From NCBI GenBank assembly GCA_001830475.1, contig MIAC01000139.1:1-9977 (forward strand): a DNA stretch of 9,977 bases, read 5' to 3'. The notes beneath the pieces were generated by a model, which was not told where the DNA came from, did not search any database, and saw nothing but the letters and a program-made list of their open reading frames with translations. This stretch comes from Rhodospirillales bacterium RIFCSPLOWO2_12_FULL_67_15. GTDB taxonomy: Bacteria > Pseudomonadota > Alphaproteobacteria > Rhodospirillales > 2-12-FULL-67-15. Position 1 is the stretch's first letter. Each line of letters opens with the position of its first letter. Position numbers and translations under genes: made by a program. Shown here piece after piece: positions 1-6,319 of the stretch.

Positions 1-30
1 GAGGATGATTCCATTCGATCGCAGCCTGCT

Positions 31-312
31 CTAATAACGTACCGAAGGCGGCTGAGGCCGGCCGCCGGGCGAGGGCGTCTCGTCCTCGTCGTCGTCCTTG
101 GGCGGGCCGTGCAGGGGTTCCTCGGGCGGAAGGCGGAGCGATTGCCGGGTCGGGTAATCGACGCCGTAGGTCGATCCCTCCGGCGCCTTGGGCGCGGACC
201 GCCGGCCGCAGCCCGCGAGCGCAAGCCCCGCCGCCACGATCCAAAAAACGGCGGCCCGCCGTTCCCACCCGTTTTTCCGGCCTTTGTTTTCACGTCGATC
301 CATGACGCTCAT
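31..312 (-). CDS. Small LptM-like lipoprotein encoded downstream of argH
   Basis: This 93-residue protein has a basic N-terminus, a hydrophobic stretch (about residues 21-33) and a lipobox LAGC with the lipidated cysteine at residue 35, so it is predicted to be a lipoprotein. The segment after the cysteine ([11 protein letters not shown]) resembles the short conserved patch of LptM/YifL-type lipoproteins. The rest is proline-rich with an acidic run (DDDEDE near residues 73-78) and is probably disordered. The ATG at 310-312 overlaps the argH TGA in an ATGA arrangement, which points to translational coupling. A second in-frame ATG lies three codons later. In alphaproteobacteria a small lipoprotein commonly sits between argH and lysA, and LptM in E. 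coli is linked to LPS transport. A role of this protein in LPS transport is inference only. Confidence 0.8.
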   Translation of the reverse strand: MSVMDRRENKGRKNGWERRAAVFWIVAAGLALAGCGRRSAPKAPEGSTYGVDYPTRQSLRLPPEEPLHGPPKDDDEDETPSPGGRPQPPSVRY

Positions 313-1775
313 GCCCTTTTGCTTTGGTCTCGGCCGAGGAACCGCCGCCGCGCCTCGGCGGCGGCGCGTTTGACGTTGGCGGGCGCGGTGCCGCCCAGGC
401 TGACGCGCGAGCGGACCGAGTTCCCGGGCCCGAGAACGCGAAAAACGTCCTTGGTGATGCCGGGCTCGATCGCGCGCATCTCGCTGAGGCTCAGGTCCTC
501 CAGTCCGCAGTTGCGCGCCTCGGCCAGCTTGACCAGCCGCCCGGTCACATGATGCGCCCGGCGGAACGGCAAGCGCAAGGCGCGCACCAGCCAGTCGGCG
601 AGATCGGTCGCGGTCGCGAATCCGCGCGCGGCGGCGGCCTTCATCCGGGCGGTGTCGAACTCGGCCGCGGCCACCATCTCGGTCATCGCGGCGAGGCACA
701 GATCGAGCGTCCCGGCGGCGTCGAAGACCGGTTCCTTGTCCTCCTGCATGTCCTTGGCGTAGGCGAGCGGCAGGCCCTTCATCACCGCGAGCAAGGTCAT
801 CAGCGCGCCGAAGACGCGCCCGGCCTTGGCGCGGACCAGTTCGGCCGCGTCGGGATTGCGTTTTTGCGGCATGATCGAGCTGCCGGTCGTGAGCGAATCG
901 GGCAGACGCACGAAACCGAAGTGACCGCTCGACCAGAGCACGATCTCCTCGGCCAACCGGGAGAGGTGCGTGGCGACGAGCGCGGCGACGGCCAGGTACT
1001 CGATGGCGAAATCGCGATCGGAAACCGCGTCGAGCGAATTCGCGCACGGCCGGTCGAAGCCGAGCGCGCTCGCGGTGGCGTTGCGGTCGATCGGAAATGA
1101 AGTTCCCGCCAGCGCCGCCGCGCCGAGCGGACACTCGTTGAGGCGGCGCCGGCAGTCCCGGGCGCGGGAGCGGTCGCGCCCGAGCATCTCGACATAGGCG
1201 AGCAAATGATGGCCGAGCGTCACCGGCTGCGCCGCCTGCAAATGGGTATAGCCGGGCATGAGGGCGGAGGCGTGCCGCTCCGCCCGCGCGATCAGCGCCG
1301 CCTGAAGCGCCTTCAATCGGCGATCCAATCCGTCGAGCGCATCCCGCACCCAGAGGCGAAAGTCGGTCGCCACCTGGTCGTTGCGCGAGCGCGCGGTGTG
1401 CAGCCGTCCCGCCGCCGGGCCTACGATCTCGGCGAGCCGCGCCTCGATGTTCATGTGGATGTCCTCGAGCGCGCGGCGAAAGGGGAAGCGCGCCTTGGCG
1501 ATCTCGCCTTCGATCCGCTTCAAGCCCGCGGCGATCGCGCGGGAATCCGATTCGGAAATGATTCCCGCCTTCGCCAGCATCCGGGCGTGGGCGAGGGACG
1601 CGGCGATGTCCTGGACATACAGCCGCCGGTCGACGTCGATGGAGGCGTTGATGCGCTCCATGACCGCGGCCGGGCCCTGGCCGTACCGGCCGCCCCAAAT
1701 GGGGCTGGTTTCGCCGCTGGACGAGGCTTTACGGTTTCTCTTGCCGAGCGGCTGTTTGGCCTTTTTAGTCGTCAT
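309..1775 (-). CDS. argH: Argininosuccinate lyase
   Basis: ArgH cleaves argininosuccinate to arginine and fumarate, the last step of arginine synthesis in the cytoplasm. The 488-residue product shows the whole family pattern. [10 protein letters not shown] is near residue 26, HTARSRNDQ near 126, and GYTHLQ with its histidine near 178. The fumarase/aspartase superfamily signature [11 protein letters not shown] begins near 298 and includes the mobile-loop serine. [12 protein letters not shown] follows near 341. The first ~25 residues are a lysine-rich extension ahead of the conserved start. I chose the ATG at 1773-1775 because an AAGG lies 7 nt upstream; a TTG two codons earlier (1781) is the alternative. 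The position before KDMQEDK is alanine, where many homologues have asparagine or serine. The gene overlaps the downstream lipoprotein by 4 nt and is divergent from tlpA with only 23 nt between starts. Confidence 0.97.
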   Translation of the reverse strand: MTTKKAKQPLGKRNRKASSSGETSPIWGGRYGQGPAAVMERINASIDVDRRLYVQDIAASLAHARMLAKAGIISESDSRAIAAGLKRIEGEIAKARFPFRRALEDIHMNIEARLAEIVGPAAGRLHTARSRNDQVATDFRLWVRDALDGLDRRLKALQAALIARAERHASALMPGYTHLQAAQPVTLGHHLLAYVEMLGRDRSRARDCRRRLNECPLGAAALAGTSFPIDRNATASALGFDRPCANSLDAVSDRDFAIEYLAVAALVATHLSRLAEEIVLWSSGHFGFVRLPDSLTTGSSIMPQKRNPDAAELVRAKAGRVFGALMTLLAVMKGLPLAYAKDMQEDKEPVFDAAGTLDLCLAAMTEMVAAAEFDTARMKAAAARGFATATDLADWLVRALRLPFRRAHHVTGRLVKLAEARNCGLEDLSLSEMRAIEPGITKDVFRVLGPGNSVRSRVSLGGTAPANVKRAAAEARRRFLGRDQSKRA

Positions 1776-1798
1776 GACCAAGCCTTGAGCGTGTCCGA

Positions 1799-2416
1799 AT
1801 GCGGAAGTTAAAAAACATCAAAACCCGGGCCGGGGTCATCGCGGCCGGAGCGGTCGCCGCGGCGATGTTGGCGGCCTGGTCGATTCTCGTCATCGGCCGT
1901 CCGGTTGCAAGTCCGCAAAGCCCGGTGTGCGCCGCTCGCAGCGGCGAATTCGTTAATTTCGCCGCCACCGTTCCGCCCAGGCCGATGCCCGAGGAGCCTT
2001 TCTTCGACAAGGCCGGCCAGGCGCTCCGCTTCGCCGATTATCGCGCCAAGGGCCTGGTGGTGAATTTTTGGGCCACCTGGTGCGCGCCTTGCGTCAAGGA
2101 AATGCCGGATCTGGATCGGCTCAACGCCCGTCTCAAGGCCGAGGGCATCGAGGTCTTGACGCTTTCCTCCGATCGCGAGGGCGCCCAGGTGGTCGAGCCT
2201 TTCTATCGCAAGCTCAACCTCAAGACCCTGCCGGTGCTGTTCGACAAGGGCAGCGCGGTCGCCCGCGCGCTCAAAGTGACCGGGCTGCCGACGACTGTTC
2301 TCGTCGATCGCGAAGGCCGCGAGGTCGCGCGCGTCATCGGCAGCGCCGCCTGGGATTCGGAGCCGGTGGCGGCGACGGTGCGGCGCTGCGTCGGCGGGAA
2401 GAGTACCGGCGCATGA
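1799..2416 (+). CDS. tlpA: TlpA-type membrane-anchored thiol-disulfide oxidoreductase
   Basis: This is a 205-residue thioredoxin-fold protein of the TlpA/ResA/CcmG group. It acts in the periplasm, usually as a reductant of disulfides such as those of apocytochrome c or copper-site proteins. A basic N-terminus is followed by one hydrophobic segment (about residues 12-32) that acts as a signal anchor. The active site is WCAPC at residues 94-98 within [12 protein letters not shown], and the cis-proline loop GLPTT is near 162-166. The family's usual LPVLFD and VLVDREG segments are present. The ATG at 1799 has only a weak upstream ribosome site, but no better in-frame start precedes the hydrophobic segment. 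The gene is divergent from argH and its TGA overlaps the ATG of the next gene. The oxidoreductase family is secure; the natural substrate is not known from the sequence. Confidence 0.92.
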   Translation: MRKLKNIKTRAGVIAAGAVAAAMLAAWSILVIGRPVASPQSPVCAARSGEFVNFAATVPPRPMPEEPFFDKAGQALRFADYRAKGLVVNFWATWCAPCVKEMPDLDRLNARLKAEGIEVLTLSSDREGAQVVEPFYRKLNLKTLPVLFDKGSAVARALKVTGLPTTVLVDREGREVARVIGSAAWDSEPVAATVRRCVGGKSTGA

Positions 2417-2727
2417 CGCGGATAGCTGTCATGATCGTGCTCGGTCTCGTTGCCGCCTGTCGCGCGCCGGAGGATTCGGGCCAGGTCCGCTGGCAGCAGC
2501 CGAACGTGGACGAGACACGGATGCTCGGCGACGAGCAGGACTGCCGCCGCCGCGCCACCGCCGAGGTCGAGCGCGAAACGCGGCGCGAGCGCATTTTCGG
2601 CGACGACGGCCTCGCCCGGCCCGGAACCTACGACGCGATGATGGCCCGCTTTGATGCGCGCGCCCGCGCCGATCGGCTCGCCGCCGAATGCATGCGCAGG
2701 CGCGGTTACGCGCCGGCGCCGCGGTAG
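2413..2727 (+). CDS. Small two-cysteine lipoprotein, function unknown
   Basis: The 104-residue product has a short hydrophobic signal and a lipobox ending VAAC, with the cysteine at residue 16, so it is probably exported and lipidated. The mature part is charged and mostly helical in character. It contains two further cysteines, in DEQDCRRRA (residue 44) and AECMRRRGY (residue 93), a spacing pattern I associate with small alphaproteobacterial envelope proteins of unknown function. The ATG overlaps the tlpA TGA (ATGA), with a GGGAAGAG ribosome site inside the tlpA end, so the two genes are co-translated. Because the neighbour is a thiol-disulfide oxidoreductase, the two mature cysteines could form a disulfide that it handles; this is inference. 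The last codons and stop lie inside a 20-nt sequence repeated 68 bp downstream. Confidence 0.75.
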   Translation: MTRIAVMIVLGLVAACRAPEDSGQVRWQQPNVDETRMLGDEQDCRRRATAEVERETRRERIFGDDGLARPGTYDAMMARFDARARADRLAAECMRRRGYAPAPR

Positions 2728-2803
2728 GGGCGCAAAGAAAAACGGCCGGCCCCCCGGGGCCGGCCGTTCGCGCGATTGGCTGCGCGCCCCGGTAGGGGCG
2801 CAA
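2716..2803. repeat. 20-nt direct repeats flanking a hairpin
   Basis: The sequence GCGCCGCGGTAGGGGCGCAA (2716-2735) recurs at 2784-2803 with a single mismatch at its sixth base. The left copy contains the last three codons and the stop of the lipoprotein gene. The right copy is non-coding and folds by itself into a 7-bp stem with a GGTA loop. The 12-bp-stem hairpin at 2741-2768 lies between them. The arrangement looks like a short local duplication or a small inserted element; its origin cannot be decided from one window. Confidence 0.7.
2734..2768 (-). terminator. Intrinsic terminator of the DUF1127 gene
   Basis: A perfect 12-bp GC-rich stem (2741-2752 pairing with 2757-2768, 4-nt loop) is followed on the minus strand by a T-rich run (TTTTTCTTT, 2742-2734). 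This is the classic form of a Rho-independent terminator for the leftward gene ending at 2870. On the plus strand the hairpin is preceded by As and not followed by Ts, so it should work less well for the tlpA operon. Confidence 0.8.
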
Positions 2804-2807
2804 TATT
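2784..2807 (+). terminator. Possible weak terminator of the tlpA operon
   Basis: A 7-bp stem GCGCCCC/GGGGCGC (2784-2790 with 2795-2801) with a GGTA loop is followed on the plus strand by AATATTTAA. The T content is low, so termination is only plausible. A third hairpin, CACGCC-GTTA-GGCGTG (2820-2835), follows and has no T tract on either side. Confidence 0.35.
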
Positions 2808-2869
2808 TAATGCGCGCGTCACGCCGTTAGGCGTGCATTCGCACGACGATTCGCCCGCGCGCCCGAGTC

Positions 2870-3256
2870 TTAGGCGACGCGCTTCTGTTCGACTTCGGCC
2901 GGGGCTTGGACGGAAGCGACGGCTTTCACCGAAACGGTCCGCGCCGGGCGGGAGCGCGGGGCGATCGAACGCGCGACGATGCTGGAGATCTCGCTCCGCG
3001 CGATGCCGATGTCGGCGAGCGTGCGGTCGTCGAGCGCCATCAGTTCGCGATAGGCGCGCTCGGCGCGGAGCGCGCTGGCGACGGGCTCGACGAGATACGT
3101 CTTGACCCAGGCCCAGCCCGCGCGGACGAGGCGGGCGAACTCGCGGGCGCGCAATTGGCGCGCCGCGTGTTCGATGCGCCAGAGGTCCTCGGTTTTGACG
3201 ACCAGCCTCTCGGTATATTGCCCGAGTTGCCGGTCGATGAGCGGTTGCGTGGTCAT
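2870..3256 (-). CDS. DUF1127-containing protein, long form
   Basis: The 128-residue product contains the DUF1127 core at about residues 66-96. It reads YRELMALDDRTLADIGIARS followed by EISSIVARS, with the typical LaDIGi.R motif. DUF1127 proteins are mostly 45-70 residues and arginine-rich. At least one in Rhodobacter is described as an RNA-binding regulator, and others affect phosphate or carbon metabolism. This one has about 65 extra N-terminal residues with two tryptophans and an ~30-residue basic then acidic tail. The start ATG at 3254-3256 is supported by AAGGAAAGGA upstream, with AGGA 7 nt from the ATG. The frame stays open upstream to 3388, but that part lacks a ribosome site and family similarity. 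The gene ends before a strong terminator (2734-2768). Its promoter probably lies in the AT-rich region to the right. The specific function is unknown. Confidence 0.85.
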   Translation of the reverse strand: MTTQPLIDRQLGQYTERLVVKTEDLWRIEHAARQLRAREFARLVRAGWAWVKTYLVEPVASALRAERAYRELMALDDRTLADIGIARSEISSIVARSIAPRSRPARTVSVKAVASVQAPAEVEQKRVA

Positions 3257-3403
3257 GGTTGGGTCCTTTCCTTCTGGAACTCGGCGGGGGTGAACGCGTT
3301 TTCGGGCGTTCCGACGACCTCCGCTTTTCCTGCCCCGAAGATAGTCATAAAGAGCGCTCGGATAAGCGTATTTATTGCACCGCAGCAATGCATAAAACGC
3401 ATG

Positions 3404-3433
3404 AATTTAATTTCTCATAAAATGTTATTTCAA
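3404..3433 (-). promoter_or_regulatory. Candidate promoter for the DUF1127 gene
   Basis: On the minus strand TTGAAA (3433-3428) is followed after 18 nt by TAAATT (3409-3404). This matches the sigma-70 consensus at 5/6 and 4/6 positions. It lies about 150 nt upstream of the start codon. In such AT-rich DNA chance matches are frequent, so the confidence is low. Confidence 0.25.
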
Positions 3434-3452
3434 TAAATCAATATAACTAATA

Positions 3453-3475
3453 TTTAATAACATATTGTTATTAAA
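3453..3475. repeat. 23-bp AT-rich palindrome, possible operator
   Basis: TTTAATAACA (3453-3462) is the exact reverse complement of TGTTATTAAA (3466-3475), with TAT between. The half site TGTTATT also occurs at 3424-3430. A symmetric site of this size in a divergent promoter region suits a dimeric regulator, although an AT-rich background makes such matches less surprising. There is no T tract typical of a terminator. Confidence 0.5.
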
Positions 3476-3641
3476 CATCAAAAAATTACATTCTTAGTTC
3501 GTATAATATAAGTCATGCATTTTCTATTGATAAGCTGTGCACAGAGCCATTCGTCCCTCATCTCTTTTCCGATCCCTGGGCAAGGCGCTTTTGGCGCCCT
3601 TCCAGGTGCGGAATTTTCCCGCTCCTGCTAGGACTTTGCTC

Positions 3642-5675
3642 ATGAACCGAACGCGCCGCAAGATTTCCGCAAGCGAAGCCGTCGGCTCGGCGTCGATTTC
3701 CCGCGCGCTCGTGCGCGGGCTCGCCGCCGCGCCCGCGCCGGCTTCGGGCGAGGCCGCGGCGCTGTTGTTGGCGCCGCGTCCGACTCCCGAACTGACGCGC
3801 GAACTCGCCCGGCTCGTCGCCGCCGCGCGCGCAGACATGGACCGCGCCTTCCAGAACCGCCCGGCGCCTCGGGTCCGGCTCGCCCAGCTCCGGCGGGAAA
3901 TGAAACGGCAAAACCTCGACGGCTTCGTCGTCCCGCGCGGCGACGAACACCAGAGCGAATACGTGCCGCGCTCCGCCGACCGGCTCGCCTGGCTGACCGG
4001 CTTCACCGGCTCGGCCGGCAGCGCGGTTGTGCTGCACGACAAGGCGGCGCTTCTGGTCGACGGGCGCTACACTCTTCAGGCCCGGGCCGAGACCGACCCC
4101 AGGCTCTATCGCGTGCGCTCGTCGAACGACACGACCCCCGGGAGTTGGCTCGCCGCCGAGGCAAAATCCAAGGCCCGCATCGGCTACGATCCCTGGCTGT
4201 CGAGCGAATCCCAGGCGCGCGCCTTGCGCGCCGCCCTGGCGCCGATCCAAGGCGAGGCGATCGCGTGCGCCCGCAATCCGCTCGACGCCGTCTGGCGCGA
4301 CCGCCCCCCGGCGCCGATTTCGCCCGCCCGGATTCATCCGCGCCGCCACGCCGGAACGACCTCGGCCGCCAAGCGCGCGCGCGTCGCCCGGGAGTTGCGC
4401 CGCGCCGGCGCGGACGCGCTGATCCTGACCCTGCCCGATTCGATCGCCTGGCTCCTGAACGTTCGCGGCGGCGACGTTCCGCACACGCCGCTTCTGCTCG
4501 CGTTCGCTGTCGTGCACGCCGACGGCCGGGTGGACCTGTTCGCCGATCCGCGCAAGCTGACCCCGCCGGTGCGCCGCCATCTCGGCCGGCGGACGCGGTT
4601 AGGCCCGAGCGAAGACCTGGGCTCGGCGCTCGACGCGCTGGCCCGCGCGGGGGGCCGCATCCGGATCTGTCCCGAGACCGCCTCGGCCTGGATCTTCGCG
4701 CGCCTCGCGCGCGGGCGCGCCACGATCGTGCCCGGACCCGATCCCTGCCAGGCGATCAAGGCGGCGAAAACCGCGGCCGAGCTCGCCGGCATCCGCCGCG
4801 CGCACCGGCGCGACGGCGCGGCGCTGGTGCGTTTCCTCGCCTGGCTCGCCCGCGAGGCGCCCAAGGGAGGCGTGGACGAAATTGCCGCGGCGCGTAAACT
4901 CGATGCGTTTCGGGCCGAGGATGCGAATTTCCGCGGTCCCAGCTTTCCGACCATTTCCGGGGCCGGCGCCCACGGCGCCGTCGTTCACTACCGGGTTTCG
5001 GCCAAGACCAACCGGCCGCTGCGCGCGGGCGAGCTTTATCTGGTCGATTCGGGCGGCCAGTACCCGGACGGCACCACCGACGTCACCCGCACCGTCGCCG
5101 TCGGCCGGCCGAGCGCGGAGATGCGCGACCGCTTCACCCGCGTCCTCAAGGGCCACATCGCCGTCGCCACGCTCGTCTTTCCCGACGGCACCGCGGGGCG
5201 GCAATTGGACGCTTTCGCCCGCGCGGCGCTCTGGCGCGCAGGGTTGGACTACGAGCACGGCACCGGGCACGGGGTCGGCCACTTTCTCGGCGTGCACGAG
5301 GGGCCGCAGCGCATCGCCAAGAGCGGCAACGCCGTCGCGCTCCTTCCCGGCATGGTGGTTTCCGACGAGCCCGGTTACTACAAGACGGGCTCTTTCGGCA
5401 TCCGGATCGAGAACCTGCTCGCGGTGCGGCGCGAGAAATCCCCGCGCGGCGCGGAGCGGCCGCTGCTCGGTTTCGAGACCCTCACCCTCGCCCCGATCGA
5501 TCGCGCCCTGATCGCGCCCGGACTTCTCTCTCGGGGCGAGATCGCCTGGCTCGATGCCTACCATGCCCAGGTGCGCCGCACGCTCGCGCCGCTGCTGGAG
5601 CCCGGCCCGCGCGCCTGGCTCGCCCGCGCTACCCGGCCGCTCCGCGCCCGGCGGCGCAGGCCGCCCAAACAATAG
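3642..5675 (+). CDS. pepP: Xaa-Pro aminopeptidase, M24B family (APP1-like)
   Basis: This metalloprotease removes N-terminal residues that precede proline, in the cytoplasm. The 677-residue product has the three-domain layout of XPNPEP1-like enzymes: two creatinase N-terminal-like domains (about residues 78-370), the M24 pita-bread catalytic domain (about 385-600) and the short C-terminal domain ending near ATRPL. The five metal ligands can be read: D469 in LVDSGG, D480 in TTDVTRT, H543 in GTGHGVGH, E576 in SDEPGYY and E590 in RIEN. The ATG at 3642 has AGGA 8 nt upstream. An in-frame GTG at 3537 lacks a ribosome site. Compared with usual homologues there are about 75 extra alanine- and arginine-rich N-terminal residues. 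The last ten residues (RARRRRPPKQ) and the TAG come from repeat copy 1, placed just after the normal family C-terminus. Confidence 0.93.
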   Translation: MNRTRRKISASEAVGSASISRALVRGLAAAPAPASGEAAALLLAPRPTPELTRELARLVAAARADMDRAFQNRPAPRVRLAQLRREMKRQNLDGFVVPRGDEHQSEYVPRSADRLAWLTGFTGSAGSAVVLHDKAALLVDGRYTLQARAETDPRLYRVRSSNDTTPGSWLAAEAKSKARIGYDPWLSSESQARALRAALAPIQGEAIACARNPLDAVWRDRPPAPISPARIHPRRHAGTTSAAKRARVARELRRAGADALILTLPDSIAWLLNVRGGDVPHTPLLLAFAVVHADGRVDLFADPRKLTPPVRRHLGRRTRLGPSEDLGSALDALARAGGRIRICPETASAWIFARLARGRATIVPGPDPCQAIKAAKTAAELAGIRRAHRRDGAALVRFLAWLAREAPKGGVDEIAAARKLDAFRAEDANFRGPSFPTISGAGAHGAVVHYRVSAKTNRPLRAGELYLVDSGGQYPDGTTDVTRTVAVGRPSAEMRDRFTRVLKGHIAVATLVFPDGTAGRQLDAFARAALWRAGLDYEHGTGHGVGHFLGVHEGPQRIAKSGNAVALLPGMVVSDEPGYYKTGSFGIRIENLLAVRREKSPRGAERPLLGFETLTLAPIDRALIAPGLLSRGEIAWLDAYHAQVRRTLAPLLEPGPRAWLARATRPLRARRRRPPKQ

Positions 5676-5731
5676 ACCGGGCGCGACGGACGCCGCCGGG
5701 TCTTTGAGTTTTGGCGCCTCCGCGCCCGGGA
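5643..5731 (+). repeat. ~88-bp dispersed repeat, copy 1, overlapping the pepP 3' end
   Basis: This stretch matches 6211-6297. The first 28 nt are identical, the ~18 nt around GGACGCCGCCGGGTCTTT are identical, and the remainder is similar with small gaps. It contains the inverted repeat CCCGGCGGCG (5647-5656) / CGCCGCCGGG (5691-5700). CTCCGCGCCCGG occurs at both ends (5640-5651 and 5718-5729). In the pepP frame it encodes the last ten codons and the TAG stop (5673-5675). Confidence 0.85.
5647..5712 (+). terminator. Possible terminator within repeat copy 1
   Basis: The 10-bp GC stem (5647-5656 with 5691-5700) encloses a 34-nt loop that can itself pair (GCCC 5663-5666 with GGGC 5679-5682). It is followed by TCTTTGAGTTTT. 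The position just past the pepP stop suits termination, but the loop is long and the T run is interrupted. Confidence 0.4.
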
Positions 5732-5747
5732 CTTGATCGACGGCTCG

Positions 5748-5770
5748 CCGGTTAACGAATTGGTAACCGG
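5748..5770. promoter_or_regulatory. Inverted repeat upstream of the 5810 gene, CtrA-box-like
   Basis: CCGGTTA (5748-5754) and TAACCGG (5764-5770) are exact inverted arms around ACGAATTGG. Within it, TTAA-N7-GTAA resembles the alphaproteobacterial CtrA site TTAA-N7-TTAA with one mismatch in the second half. It lies 40 nt upstream of the start codon, where a promoter or operator would be expected. Regulator identity is inference. Confidence 0.35.
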
Positions 5771-5809
5771 ACTTGCTCCAATGTCCGCCCGAAGCGAGGG
5801 AGCAACTTC

Positions 5810-6244
5810 ATGGTGTCCATCTTCGGAACCAAGGACAAGAAGCCGCCGCCGTCGGCGCCGGTGCCCCTCAATTGGGCCCGCAACAAAAACGGCAAGTTTA
5901 ACAAGTTCGTGACGCTGGATGTTGCCCGCGCCGGTATCGCGGGCGGCGGCATTTTCGTGCTCTGGCATTCGGGCGCCAAGCCGCGCTGGGTCATGGTCGG
6001 CGCGAGCGCCGATCTGGCCAAGGATATCCGCAAGCTTCTCGACGACGAAGAATTGCTCGAATACAACGTCCACGGCGGGTTGTTCGTGTCCTGGGCGCCG
6101 GTCCGGCCCGAGTATCACGCCGGGGTGATCAAATACTTGCGCGAATCGATGAAGCCGCTGATCGACCGCGGTCCGCCCTCGCCCGAGGACGTTGACCCGA
6201 TCCCGGTTACCGCGCCCGGCGGCGCAGGCCGCCCAAACGAATAA
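5810..6244 (+). CDS. Small protein of unknown function, possibly GIY-YIG-like fold
   Basis: The 144-residue soluble protein has no signal peptide or membrane segment. Its start is well supported by GAGGGAG 7 nt before the ATG. The core runs from about residue 40 to 133. It contains GGGIFVLWHSG, then PRWVMVGAS, a helix with DLAKDIRKLL, then GGLFVSWAPV and a final helix GVIKYLRESMKPL. The order of a GIF strand, a second strand ending VMVG and helices recalls a GIY-YIG nuclease-type fold. The catalytic arginine and glutamate are not evident, so nuclease activity should not be assumed. I recall similar conserved hypothetical proteins whose core ends near a PIPV motif. Here PIPV is followed by TAPGGAGRPNE, which comes from repeat copy 2 and includes the TAA stop. 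It has no operon partner. Confidence 0.8.
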   Translation: MVSIFGTKDKKPPPSAPVPLNWARNKNGKFNKFVTLDVARAGIAGGGIFVLWHSGAKPRWVMVGASADLAKDIRKLLDDEELLEYNVHGGLFVSWAPVRPEYHAGVIKYLRESMKPLIDRGPPSPEDVDPIPVTAPGGAGRPNE

Positions 6245-6297
6245 CCGGCGCGAAGGACGCCGCCGGGTCTTTGGTTTCGGCGCTGCCGCGCCGGGAG
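6211..6297 (+). repeat. ~88-bp dispersed repeat, copy 2, overlapping the 5810-6244 3' end
   Basis: This is the second copy of the element at 5643-5731. The inverted arms are conserved (6215-6224 and 6258-6267) and are followed by TCTTTGGTTT, so it may also act as a terminator. It is read one frame away from copy 1, giving APGGAGRPNE and a TAA (6242-6244). The base changes between copies (CAATAG versus CGAATAA) give each gene a stop in the frame it uses. The sequence after 6297 does not match copy 1. Confidence 0.85.
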
Positions 6298-6319
6298 CCA
6301 AGGGCGAAACGCCCGGCTA

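Larger units (their letters stand above)
3257..3641. other. Long intergenic region with an AT-rich core
   Basis: These ~385 bases separate the divergent DUF1127 and aminopeptidase genes. The stretch from about 3345 to 3535 is visibly AT-rich while all flanking DNA is GC-rich, a sharp local shift. It holds a 23-bp palindrome (3453-3475), an exact TATAAT (3502-3507) with no good -35 element, and ATTGC-N6-GCAAT (3374-3389). I see no convincing ORF in it. Because promoters are expected for both flanking genes, a dense regulatory region is the simplest reading; a small RNA gene is possible. Confidence 0.7.

Noticed and set aside
1..14. Possible lysA start (ATG at 14-12, minus strand)
   Set aside because: lysA often follows this lipoprotein in alphaproteobacteria, but only four codons are visible and they do not identify the gene.
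31..1698. A 555-codon open frame on the minus strand across argH
   Set aside because: It is a shifted frame of argH for most of its length. Only the last 93 codons, from 312, have lipoprotein features, and they are annotated as their own gene.
2068..2412. Upstream extension of the small lipoprotein within tlpA
   Set aside because: It is a shifted frame of tlpA. The real start at 2413 gives a signal sequence with a lipobox.
3257..3388. Upstream extension of the DUF1127 frame
   Set aside because: The ATG at 3256 has a strong ribosome site, and the extension has no recognisable features.
3537..3641. GTG start for pepP at 3537
   Set aside because: No ribosome site lies upstream, while the ATG at 3642 has AGGA at good spacing.
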